Position numbers and translations under genes: made by a program
Shown here: positions 10,748 to 22,815 of the stretch, piece by piece
How the letters are laid out: each line of letters starts with the position of its first letter
Numbering within the stretch: position 1 is the stretch's first letter
Assembly (NCBI GenBank): GCA_015501585.1
Contig: JADNRY010000171.1
Location: 62,001 to 126,000 of the forward strand
Origin: Rhodocollybia butyracea
Lineage: Eukaryota > Basidiomycota > Agaricomycetes > Agaricales > Omphalotaceae
Direction: 5' to 3'
Length of the DNA stretch: 64,000 nucleotides
The notes under the pieces: generated by a model
Database searches by the model: none
Told to the model about the DNA's origin: nothing
What the model saw: only the letters and a program-made list of their open reading frames with translations

Positions 10748-13083
10748 CTAATCTGACAAGCAGATGGAGTCTGGATCATCGTCGTCGTGTGCACATAAGG
10801 GTCCTCCATTTGAGATATTGGAAGCTTTTTTGCCACTCAACCTATAGATGTGTTTCCATTTCTCATCAGGGAGCTTTAACACCTTATCAAGATATTTTTG
10901 TGCCGAAGTCCCAGAATTCCAATCATCTGGAAGCACTAGCATACTACTGTCCGCTTCTCTTACCCTTGTCGGGTCCGGGCGCTTTTGAAGCAAGGCGCTC
11001 CAGGTGGTCAAAGCGTAGAAGACCTATTACCATCTGTCAACGTTTCTTTCATCAGAAAAAATAGGCGATACGTACTGCGACAAGGCTAAGAGCCAGTGCT
11101 GCGGAAGGATATCCGGTATTCGATGGCGGTGTATACCCAGTCCATGTAAGATGAAAAGCGAACACGGACATGACTAGATCTCCTCGGAGCGCACCGGAGG
11201 GCTTCATCAAGTTAGATTCAAAAACCCACGGAATAGCTGTTATACGCACTGCTGGATCAAGTGTCTCATAAACAAAATTATTTGCTTTGAGCATGTACTC
11301 AACGAAACGAAGCTGGGAACTCTGGCTTTCTTCCAAAAGTACTCGTTCCGACACCACTCTATAAGCTACATCCCCAATGCCGCACAAGTACTTCCAAACC
11401 TCGCGATCCACCTTGAGAATGAAGTAAGTGATGAACATTGACGAAATGACCAACCCCTACCTCTTGTAATGTCTGAGTTGGATCTGCAGGATCCTCGCTC
11501 AACAAGGAGTACACCTCTGTGAGCAGCGCTTCTCGGTTGCCAAGACCCAAGTCGAGACCTTGAGATGTGCACCATGGCAAAAGGTTGGGCATTATACGCT
11601 CAATCAAATGGTTTTGAGAGACGACCGGGTTTATCGCCTGTTTCCTGAATGTGTTTCTCTTTTTGGGGCGAATGGCCGTCCTTTTGGGGCGAATGGCCGT
11701 CCTTTTGGGGTGAATGGCTGTGATCGCGTTGGTGACGGTCATCGACCCATAGGCCGCCTCGAAAGTTTGTAAGGAGCTACCGCAATTGTCGTGAAACTCC
11801 CACATCAGCGCCTATGTATATCTGTTACTGTATCCAATTCTTATCAACGTTACACAAGCTTAACTCCCATTTGCCGCAGTGTTCCTTGATGGCGCTGTGT
11901 TTAGCCGCTAGTGGTTGGTAGACGGCTTTCCAAAATTTTGCGGGAATGGGATAAACGGTAGAACCACTTCTTAGGACAAGGCCACATTTCTCTTCGCACC
12001 AGTGCGTACTATCACAGTCATCCCATATCTCGAGGATCCTTTTCACGTAGGTTGTGCTATCAACATGCCAGTGGACAGAGGGAGCCGAAGGAACATCACA
12101 ACGAAAGAAGGTAATGTCGCCCTTCTTCAAAGATAACGGGAACGTGAATTCACTAGTCCTTGGCAGGGATGCAAATGGACCAGCTAAAGGAGCAGTAGAC
12201 ACATAGGTCAGTTTTGGGGGTGTTTCGGTAAACGGCTTAGATACATCGGACGCAAGCAATGCAGGCGAGTATTGACCTTCGAAGAGCAGTCAGATTAATA
12301 ATGCGGTAAAGTATAAGACTTACTGTTAGGTATTGGAGGATGCGTCCCTTCGAGTCTCCCCTGAGCCGTGTTACCCTTCCAGGAAAATTCTTCTGCAAAA
12401 GATGACATTAATAAACGGCCCGACAGCCTGGGCCGTATGCCATACCTCTTTTCTTGCGTAAAGAAAGCGAGCTACCAGGGGTGAGTGGAGTATGAGTAGA
12501 GATATCGAAAGGATCGGTTATAACAGGATGGATCTCGGGCACTCTATACTCTCCCTGATGCCAGCTTGTGTGACGAGATGGGAATGAAGTTGAAGGCTTG
12601 GAATGATAAAATTCAAAAGGGCGCAGCCCAGGACCTGTACGATGCGAAAAATGGCTCAGATAAGTAGGGTCAAAGGATGTCATTGGCGGATGGTAAGGTA
12701 AGGCTTGCATGGGCACTGATTGTGAGGAACAATATGCAACAGAAAAAATGGGATTCGGAGCTCACTGCGAGGTATAGTCTTTCTCCGCTCCTTTTCGGCG
12801 TTGATCGAGTCAACAAATTGATCGACGCCGTCGATCTTATCAAGTTGGAATAAATGAGAGAATATGCACACTACGAAACGAACTTTACCCAGCCCTCCAA
12901 ACTTTCTTCGGTGGCTCTGATGAGGGGATCAGAAGGTGTTATCTTATGTTCGATCCCCTGCATTCGCCTCAGTGGGGCCCAGGTAGCACCTGAAGCATTC
13001 GATCCACTCTGAGGGCCAAGGTGGGTACGCCTTTTATATGGCGTAGGGTTGGCCTGAACAGCAGCCCTCAGGGCGGCTTTCAT
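10748..13083 (-). CDS. Unknown protein, eight exons, about 659 aa
   Basis: A consistent minus-strand model has exons 13083-12889, 12835-12766, 12715-12446, 12392-12324, 12276-11829, 11776-11461, 11411-11076 and 11023-10748. Every junction is GT-AG, the phases agree, and the total of 1,980 nt is divisible by three. The N-terminus is basic and disordered (MKAALRAAVQANPTPYKRR), followed by a short charged helix, a proline-rich stretch and a compact Cys/Trp-containing region (ILEIWDDCDSTHWCEEKCG). The C-terminal half is helical and ends near GYPSAALALSLVAVFYALTT, a pattern seen at the end of helical domains in lineage-expanded agaricomycete hypothetical proteins such as DUF6532; I do not claim membership. 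No signal peptide or membrane segment is obvious. Exon 6 contains a 21-bp tandem repeat giving repeated Ala-Ile-Arg-Pro-Lys. No function can be assigned. Confidence 0.7.
11661..11719 (-). repeat. In-frame 21-bp tandem repeat inside the unknown gene
   Basis: Nearly three copies of a 21-bp unit (TTTTGGGGCGAATGGCCGTC plus one base on the plus strand) encode successive copies of a seven-residue RTAIRPK/ITAIHPK motif on the minus strand. The unit length is a multiple of three, so copy number can vary without breaking the frame. Confidence 0.85.
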
Positions 13084-15312
13084 GGTACTCTTTGTAGTGC
13101 CTCGGTTCTTCGCGTTGAATCGCTCGCATAAATCTTTTAAGCGCGATGCGGTTAATGCATCTCTGCCGCAATATTGTGACTCAACAAACCAAATAAAGAA
13201 CAGGATACTACTTACAGGTCAATTTTCTCCCTAATGCCATGCTCATCTGGGGGAAGGTGGATTTCATTTGCCATGAAAGTCAAAGGGCAGGAGAATTTTG
13301 GCCCGTACTTTGGGTGCCTGCACAAGAATATCTTATTATCCTAAAGGAAACTGCGGTGAACGACGATGAACAGCAAGACTACGACGTAAACATTTCCGTA
13401 CACCAGTGGCAACGCGCATAGATAAACATTAAGCATCCGCCTCAATTCTAGAAGGAGATGGACAAATTGGGGTATTACCACACTGGCGCAGCCTTTCAGA
13501 GAGATACACTTTAAGTTGGTTACTGCGTTTAGGGTATGGCGGGTGTATATGGTTCAGGCAGAGCAGGCAGGTACGGGTTCAGTTTTCATCGTATCGTGTT
13601 GCCTGCAAGTAGGGGCCGAGCAGCAATAAGACTGAAGGTGGTCATTCGAGAAGAGAAAAATAGTATGTTCAGGAGGCAGCGATCGAAGATGGAAGAAAGC
13701 CCCATCAGAAACTTCGATTTTCAGGTAGTACTGTTCTATATATATATGGGTATTGGTGCAGCTGTCGTCCTATCGCATTCGAATCCCTCGAAGCGAGAAG
13801 AAGGCTTCTGATGATAACGTTCGCGGTAGATGAGGCGCCTGTCAGCTGCGCACGTGTGGCTCATCAAAAATGACAGTTTCATACCGTTTGGGCGTCAGGA
13901 CTGTCATTTCTGTGAGTGGAAAACACCTTCCTGAGTTCGGCGCGGGTTATCATCCGCGCTTCCAGCTTATGTAATATTTTTTGTTTTTTCTTCAAGTCCA
14001 CCATCAGCCCTAAGGTATGTTGTCGTCCTCATTGTATATGGTAGCGTACACGTAGATACCAATGAGGAATTGATACCTGAGAATACTGTTGAGAGGGCCA
14101 AAGGCCATATTTTATGCAGAGAATGATGAGAACAGTGAGAACAACGGAAAATATGAGGAGAGACTACGTGAACGGTTGGAGCAAAATTTGTTGTGAAAAC
14201 TCAAAGATTATGTGTGAACTTGCCGGATCGTTTGGGCAAGCCCGGGCTCACCGGGGAACAACATGAGGCAGTGAGATGAGGAGAAAAGAATGATGTCAGA
14301 TGCACCTGTGCAATATCAATATGGTAATGGTACGAGAAATACTTTCATCTAAGAAGCCAAACCTAAAGGTTTGGCAATAATAAAGTGTCCAATAGATCCT
14401 TTCTGTCTGCAATCATTATGAGAAAGGTAGCGGGAGTTATAAGCTTCCACAGTAACACTGAAGATGGGTATCTGTAGACTGTGACCAATCTGTGGTACAC
14501 GGTGATGTTGAGTCTTGTTTTTTGTGCCAACATCGCATCCATGTACCACCAAGATTCATGCATGGCTCTTTATAAAATGAGATCATACGAGTTTACACTA
14601 CATACCTACTACCATAGCTGAGCAAGGGGTTGAAATCCTAGCTTGTTCTCTTGTAATCACTTACAGAACTTGATAAGTATGGCAATATTGATATGTAAGA
14701 TGATTCACAGCCTGGATACTTAGTAGGGACACCTGGACACTCAAAAGGCTCAAAATTTAAGATGCCTAAAGAGAGGGTTGATTTAAACAGCAGCCTTCTG
14801 AAACAGGAGATCTGAGCCTTTTGGAGAGGTATACTAGTAGTACTTAGACTTTCTAATGTATCCAGTGTACTTAGTAGATGAACTACGTATACAATTCAGA
14901 GTATAACGACTTATTTATTGTTCTTCGTCTCTTAACGTTGAGTGGGCGGCTTCATACTAACATCTTATCTTATCTATTGACTGATTTCGTCACGACAATT
15001 TCCGTTTTCGGGATCGCTATCCAGATGAGTCACCTAATATTCACGAGATTTCCCGAAAGTTGGTGCAAAAAAATTCAAAAAAGGAAAATCTTGCAATTTT
15101 CTTGGTGGTATCGCCTCGGCAATGCTGATGACATCCAAACGCTATATGAACACCGGGATCATCTTGCGAGAGCTTCAACAACAGCACAGAGTAATTTTCA
15201 TTGAGATTGAGAGTGAGGAATTCCTTTCTTTCTTTCTTTCTCTTTTCTCTTCTTTCCTTTTTTGGTTTTTATTATTTTTGGAATTCTGGCCCACAACATC
15301 GCTATCCAGCCA
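13084..15312. other. Unassigned intergenic stretch
   Basis: No gene is recognised. ORFs up to about 108 aa (14878-15204) show no family resemblance. A pyrimidine-rich run (15220-15275, TTTCTTTCTTTC-type) lies just outside the left end of the large inverted duplication. The first part should contain the promoter of the minus-strand gene starting at 13083. Confidence 0.4.
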
Positions 15313-15489
15313 TTTTTTCAAACCCATTCTATGATTTCATATTCAGCTAAAAGGTTCACCAATAATGTTTTATACTAAGATACTTAGAATCATGTCCAAG
15401 ATGGGGAGTTTCTCAACTGCGGAGAGGGTGATAGAGGCGAGTTGTTGGAGGGATACTGCTCCTCAAACAACCGCGAACCAGTTGCTAGC

Positions 15490-15530
<41 letters not shown>

Positions 15531-18500
15531 ATTACTGTAGCTGCCAACTACAGATCCTCCACCTGAGTGGCTCCCAGAGCTATTTGGATGATTCCCTGGC
15601 ACACCCGGTTGTTGCTGAGAATGCGGTAGAAATAGAGGTACCGTAGGAAGAAGCTCAAAGACCTGTTGTACAACAGCCGGTGATCTCAGTCCTCCTAAGA
15701 TTTCAGGTGATTTCATGACTGCATGGACCTGCGAGTCTTGGTTAACCGGTTCGTCTGATCCTAATCCATCAGGACCAGGGAAGGTCAAGGTATGCGCGGA
15801 TGGGGAAACTGCGGTGTGAGAACTGACTCCTCGACCGTCCCAGACACACCGGATATCATTTCCAGTAATGATTTGTGCCAAACGCCCAGTTTCGAGATGT
15901 CGCACCTCGATGAAGCGAGGGTCGAACAGAAGGATGTATGGAGCATGGACGGCGACGCGGTCTGCTGTTCCTTCCCATTCAATTGTTCCTGCAGCTCTGT
16001 TTGGATCACCGTGCTTGTCGACATATACCCCAAACTCTGAAAGTCAAAATCAGAAAGGCGGAATCTTTGCCCGAGAACACTCACCATTGTAGCATAGCAA
16101 AAACTCATCTTCGGCCGACTTGAACATTCCTATCGGACGGCACGATTCACAACGTTTAGCAAGATATGCCAATCGAGGATCATCTCTTTGTGGGATCGTC
16201 ACGCTCGTAAAGCTAGCAAGGTTCTATTCAGAATAGGCAAAAGAGAAGCCGCAACAACGCACTCATTTAAATCCATGATTTCAAAACCTTTCGAGCACAA
16301 TATCGCTATCCTCGCCTTCAAAAAGATGAGGTCGTATGATTCGGACGGCAAGAAGAAATCCTGGATATCGTCAAGTTTCTAAGTAAACAAATCCGTTGCA
16401 TGTGGCCCTGAACAATCATACCCTATAAATCTTGAACCACTCGGATTTAGCAGACCGAGGGAAGAACTTCGAACCAAACCCAGACGGGAGTTTTGCTCTT
16501 TCATTGATCTTGTCACTCACAGGCTCCAGTACACGGAAGATACTGTCGAGCTACAAAGGTAAAAGATAAATAATATTCCGAAAACAAAACGAGTCATCGC
16601 TCACACCCTTCTTTTTCATATATATAACCAGCGTTCGTCCATGCAATGTTCCAACAGCGAAGAAATGCACGTCCTTGTTTCCATTCAGCTTTTGCGGCTG
16701 TTGAGAAGTGGGTGGTAGAAGGAGCGATGATGGCACCAGGGCTTCGATGTGGTATGCAAACAGTGACTATTGGGTGCTATAAGATCATACATCGACACGT
16801 TAGAAATTACATCAACTTACCTTGTCTGCTAAGACCAAGAATATTCCATAGTCTTCCAACATTGCGCACTGTGTGACAAACTTGAGATGCAGAACCCGTC
16901 GCATGGCTTTGACAAGTCTACATCAGTACGAGACCAAATCGATATGAAACGGCATACATTTGGGATCATGCCTGAAACCAATCCAAACACCTTCAGCACA
17001 TCCAACAGCGATCAGACCTCTCCCATCCGTTGTATCTGGGAAGCCGAATAAGCACATGTCTACTTCGCTCAGATAAAAAAAGGACCCACTAAACGGTACC
17101 GAACAGGTAACATTTCCAGTAAATGCTCCTCCGTCCACCCCGCCTAATACGCCACTACTTCCGCGGTCGCATCAACAGCAGCAGCCAGAAATGTATCCCC
17201 GCTTAACACCTCGACCTCGAATACCTTATTGCTCTCCTGCACCACTCTCCGTATCCCTAATGCCTCTTGCAACTTGGCGCCCCACTCGACCCGCGCAGCA
17301 GACGACTCCGCATACAAAATAACATTTGGTGGAGGCTTCATTGCTTGCTGTATTCTAGACGACGTACCTGATCCAGATAAGGATGGAGATAAAGATGAGG
17401 GTGTAGGGAACCCGGACATTGAATGAAGTGAGGGACGGCCTAGGTGGTGCAGGGTAATTGGGTAAACGAAGCGAGACGACGATGATGATTGAGATAATTC
17501 TGTGGGTGTCGATGAGTCGATGAGTGTGATGGATTCTGGCGAAACAAGAGGGTCGCCAGTGAATGTAGCTTCATGTCCGGGAATCCCACCTTGCGAACGA
17601 AGACCTCGTAGAAGACCAGGCCCTGTGTTTCGTTGAACTGGCGGCTCAATGAGACTGTCGATACTTAAAAGATCCAAAGGTATTGGCTATCGATAATAAA
17701 TCAATCCGAGTTGATAGAAACACGCAAAAACTCGAAAACTAACTCTTCGGTTGACATGGTACTTCATCACGTCATCCCGCTCCTTGGGCTTCGTAAGAAC
17801 AACTGTCCAACAAACTATGAGAATTTCCTTGCAAAACAGAGGAGCGAAGGCTTACTATAATTATCGAACAGCAAAACATGCAACTCAGTCCACCCACTCC
17901 AATCTAATCCATCTGGCTGCCTCAACAGCTTCCCCGAATATATCAAACTCCGACTGTTGTCCAACAAATCCATATCGATCCACTCTTCCTGCTTGAACAC
18001 CAGTCCCTCATTATACTTCCATAACTCGACTTTACTTTTCGCATTCACCACTCCAGGCTCCGTATCTTTGCCCAAACCACGAATCACATCAAGAACCTGA
18101 GGGATGGCAGAATGATCTTCATGTTCAAGATTCACTCCGCGGGAAGAACTGGAACCCACTGCTCTACTACCCTGCCGGTGAGCCCTCCCTCCTGTTACAC
18201 CGCTCACTGGCCCCAGCAGCGTCTCCTCTAAAACTCCTTTCAACAACAGCTCATACCTCAAAAGTCTCGGAATCGGCCTATTTACAAAATTCTTCATATC
18301 CAACCTGTGCGCCGCAGTCAAACGCGTGCACCTCTCCACAAACTCCTTGAACGCCGGGTTTACCCTCATCTCTTTATCTATCATATACGCTGCAATCGGA
18401 TAATTGGGTATGTATTCCATGTAAGCTTCACGCCAGTTTAAGGCGGCGTCGAGGAGAGGTGCAGATATGGAACGAATGGTGGGGTGGTCATCGTATTGGA

Positions 18501-21500
18501 TGCGGAACAGGGAGAGGAGAAGGGAAAGGTGGTGTCTGTGGAGGGAGGAGATGTTGTGGAAAACAGAGAAGAGGAAGTGAGGAAAGGAAGTGGTGGTGAT
18601 AATGGGGGAAGGAGAAGTGGATGAAGTTACGAGCGGGGTAACATACATCTGAAGCGCAAATTTTAAGCGGGGACATGGAACGAAAGCAAATATACATACG
18701 TGCTCGACGTTTTCGAGGTCTTTAACATAAGCCATTTCACCTTTGATAAGTTCGAATATGATACTGAAACAAACCAGGTTTCGATATTTTTCAGTCCAAA
18801 AGTAAAAACCACTCACGCCTGTCTTTTCACCTCCATTCTCCCAATCTCCTTCTTCTCCTCATCCGATACCAGATCGAACCACTCCCATTTTAACGCTGGG
18901 TCTCCCATCCCTCCTTGTCCTCCACTACTCACACCGACACTCATGATCAAACTCATGCTCATTTGAAATGTCTTGACCTTTGCATACCCAAACAACGCTC
19001 GCATTGCCTTGATCGCTTCACGGAGATACGATGCGTCCGGATTTTCCAAAGTCTCTCGTTGCTTGTCTTTCCCATTTCCACCCCCGCCTCGATGCCTGGG
19101 CTTCGGGTTTGTGGAGTTGGGTTGAGAGCTGGAGGAAACGGAAGCAGAACCAACATCAGAGGAGAGAGATGAAGTTGTTACTGCTAGAACCTCCGAAAGC
19201 AACGACGGGTATGAGCGAAGATGCAACGCAGGAAGGGCAATGAGTTGTGTGAACCGCTTTAGATCGACGTTGGGCAGAGGCATGCCAATTCTACCGCGGC
19301 CTTCACCTTCACCTGAAATCACATTAACCTTCCCATTCACACTTGTCTCGCCTTCTCCATACGCATCCTCTTCTTTGTCCTCAGAACCGTGCGGCAGATT
19401 CCAATCCCGTTCCCTTCCCCTCTGTTCCTGGTCCGAGACAATGCGTTTCCACTCCTCGTTGCCCCATGTCTTATCTTCGTCTACCATTCCATTAGCAATT
19501 GCGCTATAAACGCTTAAATCTCCAATCCCAGAAAGACTCCAAACTGCTACCCATTCGTCGTATCCACTACCTCCACCACTCAAGACATACCCCGAAGCAT
19601 CGGCCAAATCACCAGGGGGACTCCACCCACCCCTCCACCCCCCTACTCCGGTCGCCTTTTCCAGATAGATATCGCCAATTCCCTCGATAATCCCATATTG
19701 CGACTCACGTGCGCGGACCCGGAGGGCGTCGATCAGTCGCTGGTGGGATGTGATTAGGGATGGAAGCAGGGAAAGAAGGGCGTATAGCGGTTTGGAGAAG
19801 CCAAGAAGGGGAGATGACGACGACGACAGGTTTGTGTTCGCTGGGAGCGCAGAAGAGGGTGTCAAAGGTGTTCCGGAGGAAGAGTGCGGATTTACGTGAG
19901 GTGGGGAAGACGACGAGGGAACCCCAGAAATGAAAATGGACCCGGAGGGCGTAGGCGGGGGTGACAATGATAGAGAGTTGTAAGAATCATCTCCTGCATT
20001 CACATTCGTATCTGTAATTGCCCCGAGCTACTCCACCCCAAGAACTCAGCCTCTAAAACCACCAAATTACCTAGGTACCCAGTTTCCTTGGCAATCAAGT
20101 CGTGCATTGCAATTTGACGGGTTATTTCGGAGGGGGGATCATGGCAAGGACTTCGGTTGGGACAGAAGCTTTCTAGGTGTTACATGTATCGGCGAGGCTC
20201 GCGGTGAAGGTAGTAGTGTTTTTACTTGTACTACTTGTTGTTCCCATGGGGGTGCCTGAAGACACCGAGGCGGATAACGGTGACCCTGAAGCTGATCCCG
20301 AATTGGACCGCGACCCAAGTGAAAAGCCGGCGACAACGCTAATCCTGGAGTAGAATAAGAGGTTGAGGCTGAAGCGTCGGCCGAAGAAGCTACTGCTACT
20401 GAAGTTCCATAGGTCTTCCGAGACAAGGGCTTTATCCAGAGAGCGAAGAGGTTTTAGGTACCGCGGGATACCAGGATGATCCAAACACCCCTAGTCCCTG
20501 CGCTGCACCTAACATGCTCCCAATCGATTGACCTCTCTTCGGATAATCCCAAGCATAATACGGTTTGCCTCCACACGTCGGAACATAACATCTCGTAAGC
20601 ACCGTTATTACAACTATTGGGAGAGGGATTTCAGCGCTTCTCCCCCGGGGCTAGATACTGACTTGGATCCAAATCCACCTATAGAAGGGGACGCAGAAGG
20701 GCCAGAGCCGCTTATTGAATCTTCCAAAAACACAAAAACGTCCTCAACCCCATCACTCAACTCCTTTCCCTCATACTTCGTAGATGAACACCTGGAATTG
20801 GAGGGAGCGGGCGATGAGGAGTGCAGCTTTACGCGTTATGATCTACAGCTGCAGATTTCGATGAGAATTTGGAAGGGTATGAGGTGGCGGTGGTAACGAT
20901 GTTCAACGAGTGACTGAGCAATAAGTGCTTCTTGAGTAGCGATTGCATCGTGTCCTGTGTGTAGAAAGAGCAAAATTAGAAAAAAGAACAGTGCAACACA
21001 ATAAATTGAAAAGAGAAGGGTAACAATGAACTTCACGCTCGAAAACGGGTGGAGAAAAGCCAACAGAATAACGAGAGATGTACTCACCACAACCTCCTGA
21101 CCCGGAAACGCACCCTCATACAGTTGTCCCCCCTTCACATGAGTGCCCCTCTGCACTTTACCCCTCAGCTGAACTGCAATATGCGACAGAAGACTGTAGT
21201 TGATGAATTCGCCCGACGAATAAATGCCGACATTAGCGTTGTGTGAATCCGAATATCCATATTATTCGTATTGCTAGTTACGAAGGGGCTGCTGTTGCCG
21301 TGAGGAAGAGGACTGAGACTGGGAATGGGAATGGAACGGAGGAGATGGTGGATGCTGATAATCCTCATCCCAGTCATACTCGCTGTACGCTGCCTCCGCC
21401 GCCTCAAGGACTCAGCGATCAGCGCTGGCCTCTGAATACGAATGCTGGGAGTGCAGTGTCCCTTCCCTCTCCCCTGAGCATATCCGTTGGTCGACGAACG

Positions 21501-22357
21501 ATCGTAGATGGGCCAGCATCTGCACCATAGCTTGGATCAGGCTGCAGTATTGGTATCGATGGAATTGACATCAAATAGTTATTATAGGTGCGCCGCCGTT
21601 GTGAAGACTGCGAGGAGCTATCACTGTGGTGCTGCCGCGCTGAAGGCAACAGTTGGGAAGAACGTGGTAATAGTGGAACTGTCGCCAGAATGGACGGAAT
21701 GGACGGAACAACAAAATGACCTTGGCCGTTGACACCATTGACGCGTGACGATGGATGAGGTTGTCGAGTTCCACCTGTTCATTGCTACTCGCTCGTCCGG
21801 TTGGTGGCCGCGATGTTCACCTCGACGGGAAGGAGAAGGCGAGGTAGACGGCAATGATGGTAGCACTGGGCCTAGTTCGGTCGGCGGAGGCGCAACAACC
21901 GAAGACGCAAGCGAGGTGCTGCTTCCACCCGTTCCAGATCCTCCAACAAGATGCGCGCCTCGATTGCTCTGATATTGATATGCAGCGAACGAGCGATCTC
22001 TTCTCGGTGCTGGCGATGGGTGGGATTGCGATACTGCACGACAGTCTCAGTTTACGGGTTGGAGCTGGAATTAATGAAAGACACTTACTTTGCGTCGATG
22101 AAAGATGATGTGGTGTTAAATATCCGCCTGGGTCAGCAGCAGGTCTTCCGCGAGTAGGGGAAGGGCTATTGGGTATATGTAACTTTAACTGGAAGACCGG
22201 TATGATGACGACCGGTAGGATCAGGATCAGGAGCATCGGAAGGAACAAGACCCGCAGGCGTAGCAGGAAGTCTCCTCGACGAACTTATCAAACTATTATG
22301 GGAATGAGTCTGGGCTGGTGGGAGAGGAAGTTTCCTGGCTCCGCTTCCGCTACGATC
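15313..22357. repeat. Left arm of a large inverted duplication
   Basis: This 7.05-kb segment is the reverse complement of 26694-33742 throughout, in exons, introns and 3' flank, with small indels and scattered substitutions. Outer homology ends near 15313 (TTTTTTCAAA...AGCTAAAAGGTT); inner homology ends near 22357 (opposite GCAGGACGAGATCG at 26691). Because introns are shared, this is a DNA duplication and not a retrocopy. Confidence 0.9.
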
Positions 22358-22374
22358 TCTTCCTGCGTGCTAGC
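15390..22374 (-). pseudogene. Truncated, frameshifted copy of the Rom2-like RhoGEF gene
   Basis: This is the inverted copy of the intact gene at 26238-33661. It starts only at the equivalent of about codon 152, so promoter, start codon and the first part of exon 1 are missing. Damage includes indels after NRWNSTTSSIV (near 21730), loss of part of the segment after IVRRPTD (near 21480), a frameshift after STPGLALSPA (near 20330), and a TGG-to-TAG change near 20176. A one-base loss near 17160 turns the Gly-rich segment into a stop. The DH, PH and CNH parts (20003-15390) remain largely open: ORFs of 396, 333, 177 and 171 aa match the intact copy almost residue for residue. The Ser-Gly dipeptide run near 15500 is longer than in the right copy. 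A transcript from it would be antisense to nothing nearby but complementary to the functional mRNA only if read from the plus strand. Confidence 0.85.
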
Positions 22375-22815
22375 CATGGGTACGGGTACTCAAGTACTCA
22401 GTACTCAGCGCTCAGCGCGTAGCAAGATTTGAATGTGAGTTCTATCTGAAGTTCGGGATCATGCTAAGCGCCGGTACGGGTAAATGACGGGACGCTGTGA
22501 ATGTCAGTGTCACGCCTTACCTGGACCAGTAACACTCGAACGGGATAACAAAGTGGTAACCCAGGCCATCCCAGGTTTGCCCAAGGTCCTATGCAGCCAT
22601 GGAAACAGCAATAGATCTCCTATAAATAGACAGGATTGGCCGAGATCAGCCGATGATGAACGGTTCTATTTTCAGTTCCTGCACCACAGCGACATTTTCT
22701 TCCTCAGCGCCAGCCACCACTTCTTGGCTTCATTCTCTCGTTCACTGACTGTTTTATCTTTCGCTCTTTATCTTACTAGTTCTAATAGCCACCAGGCCAC
22801 ACAGCTATTCAAGGG

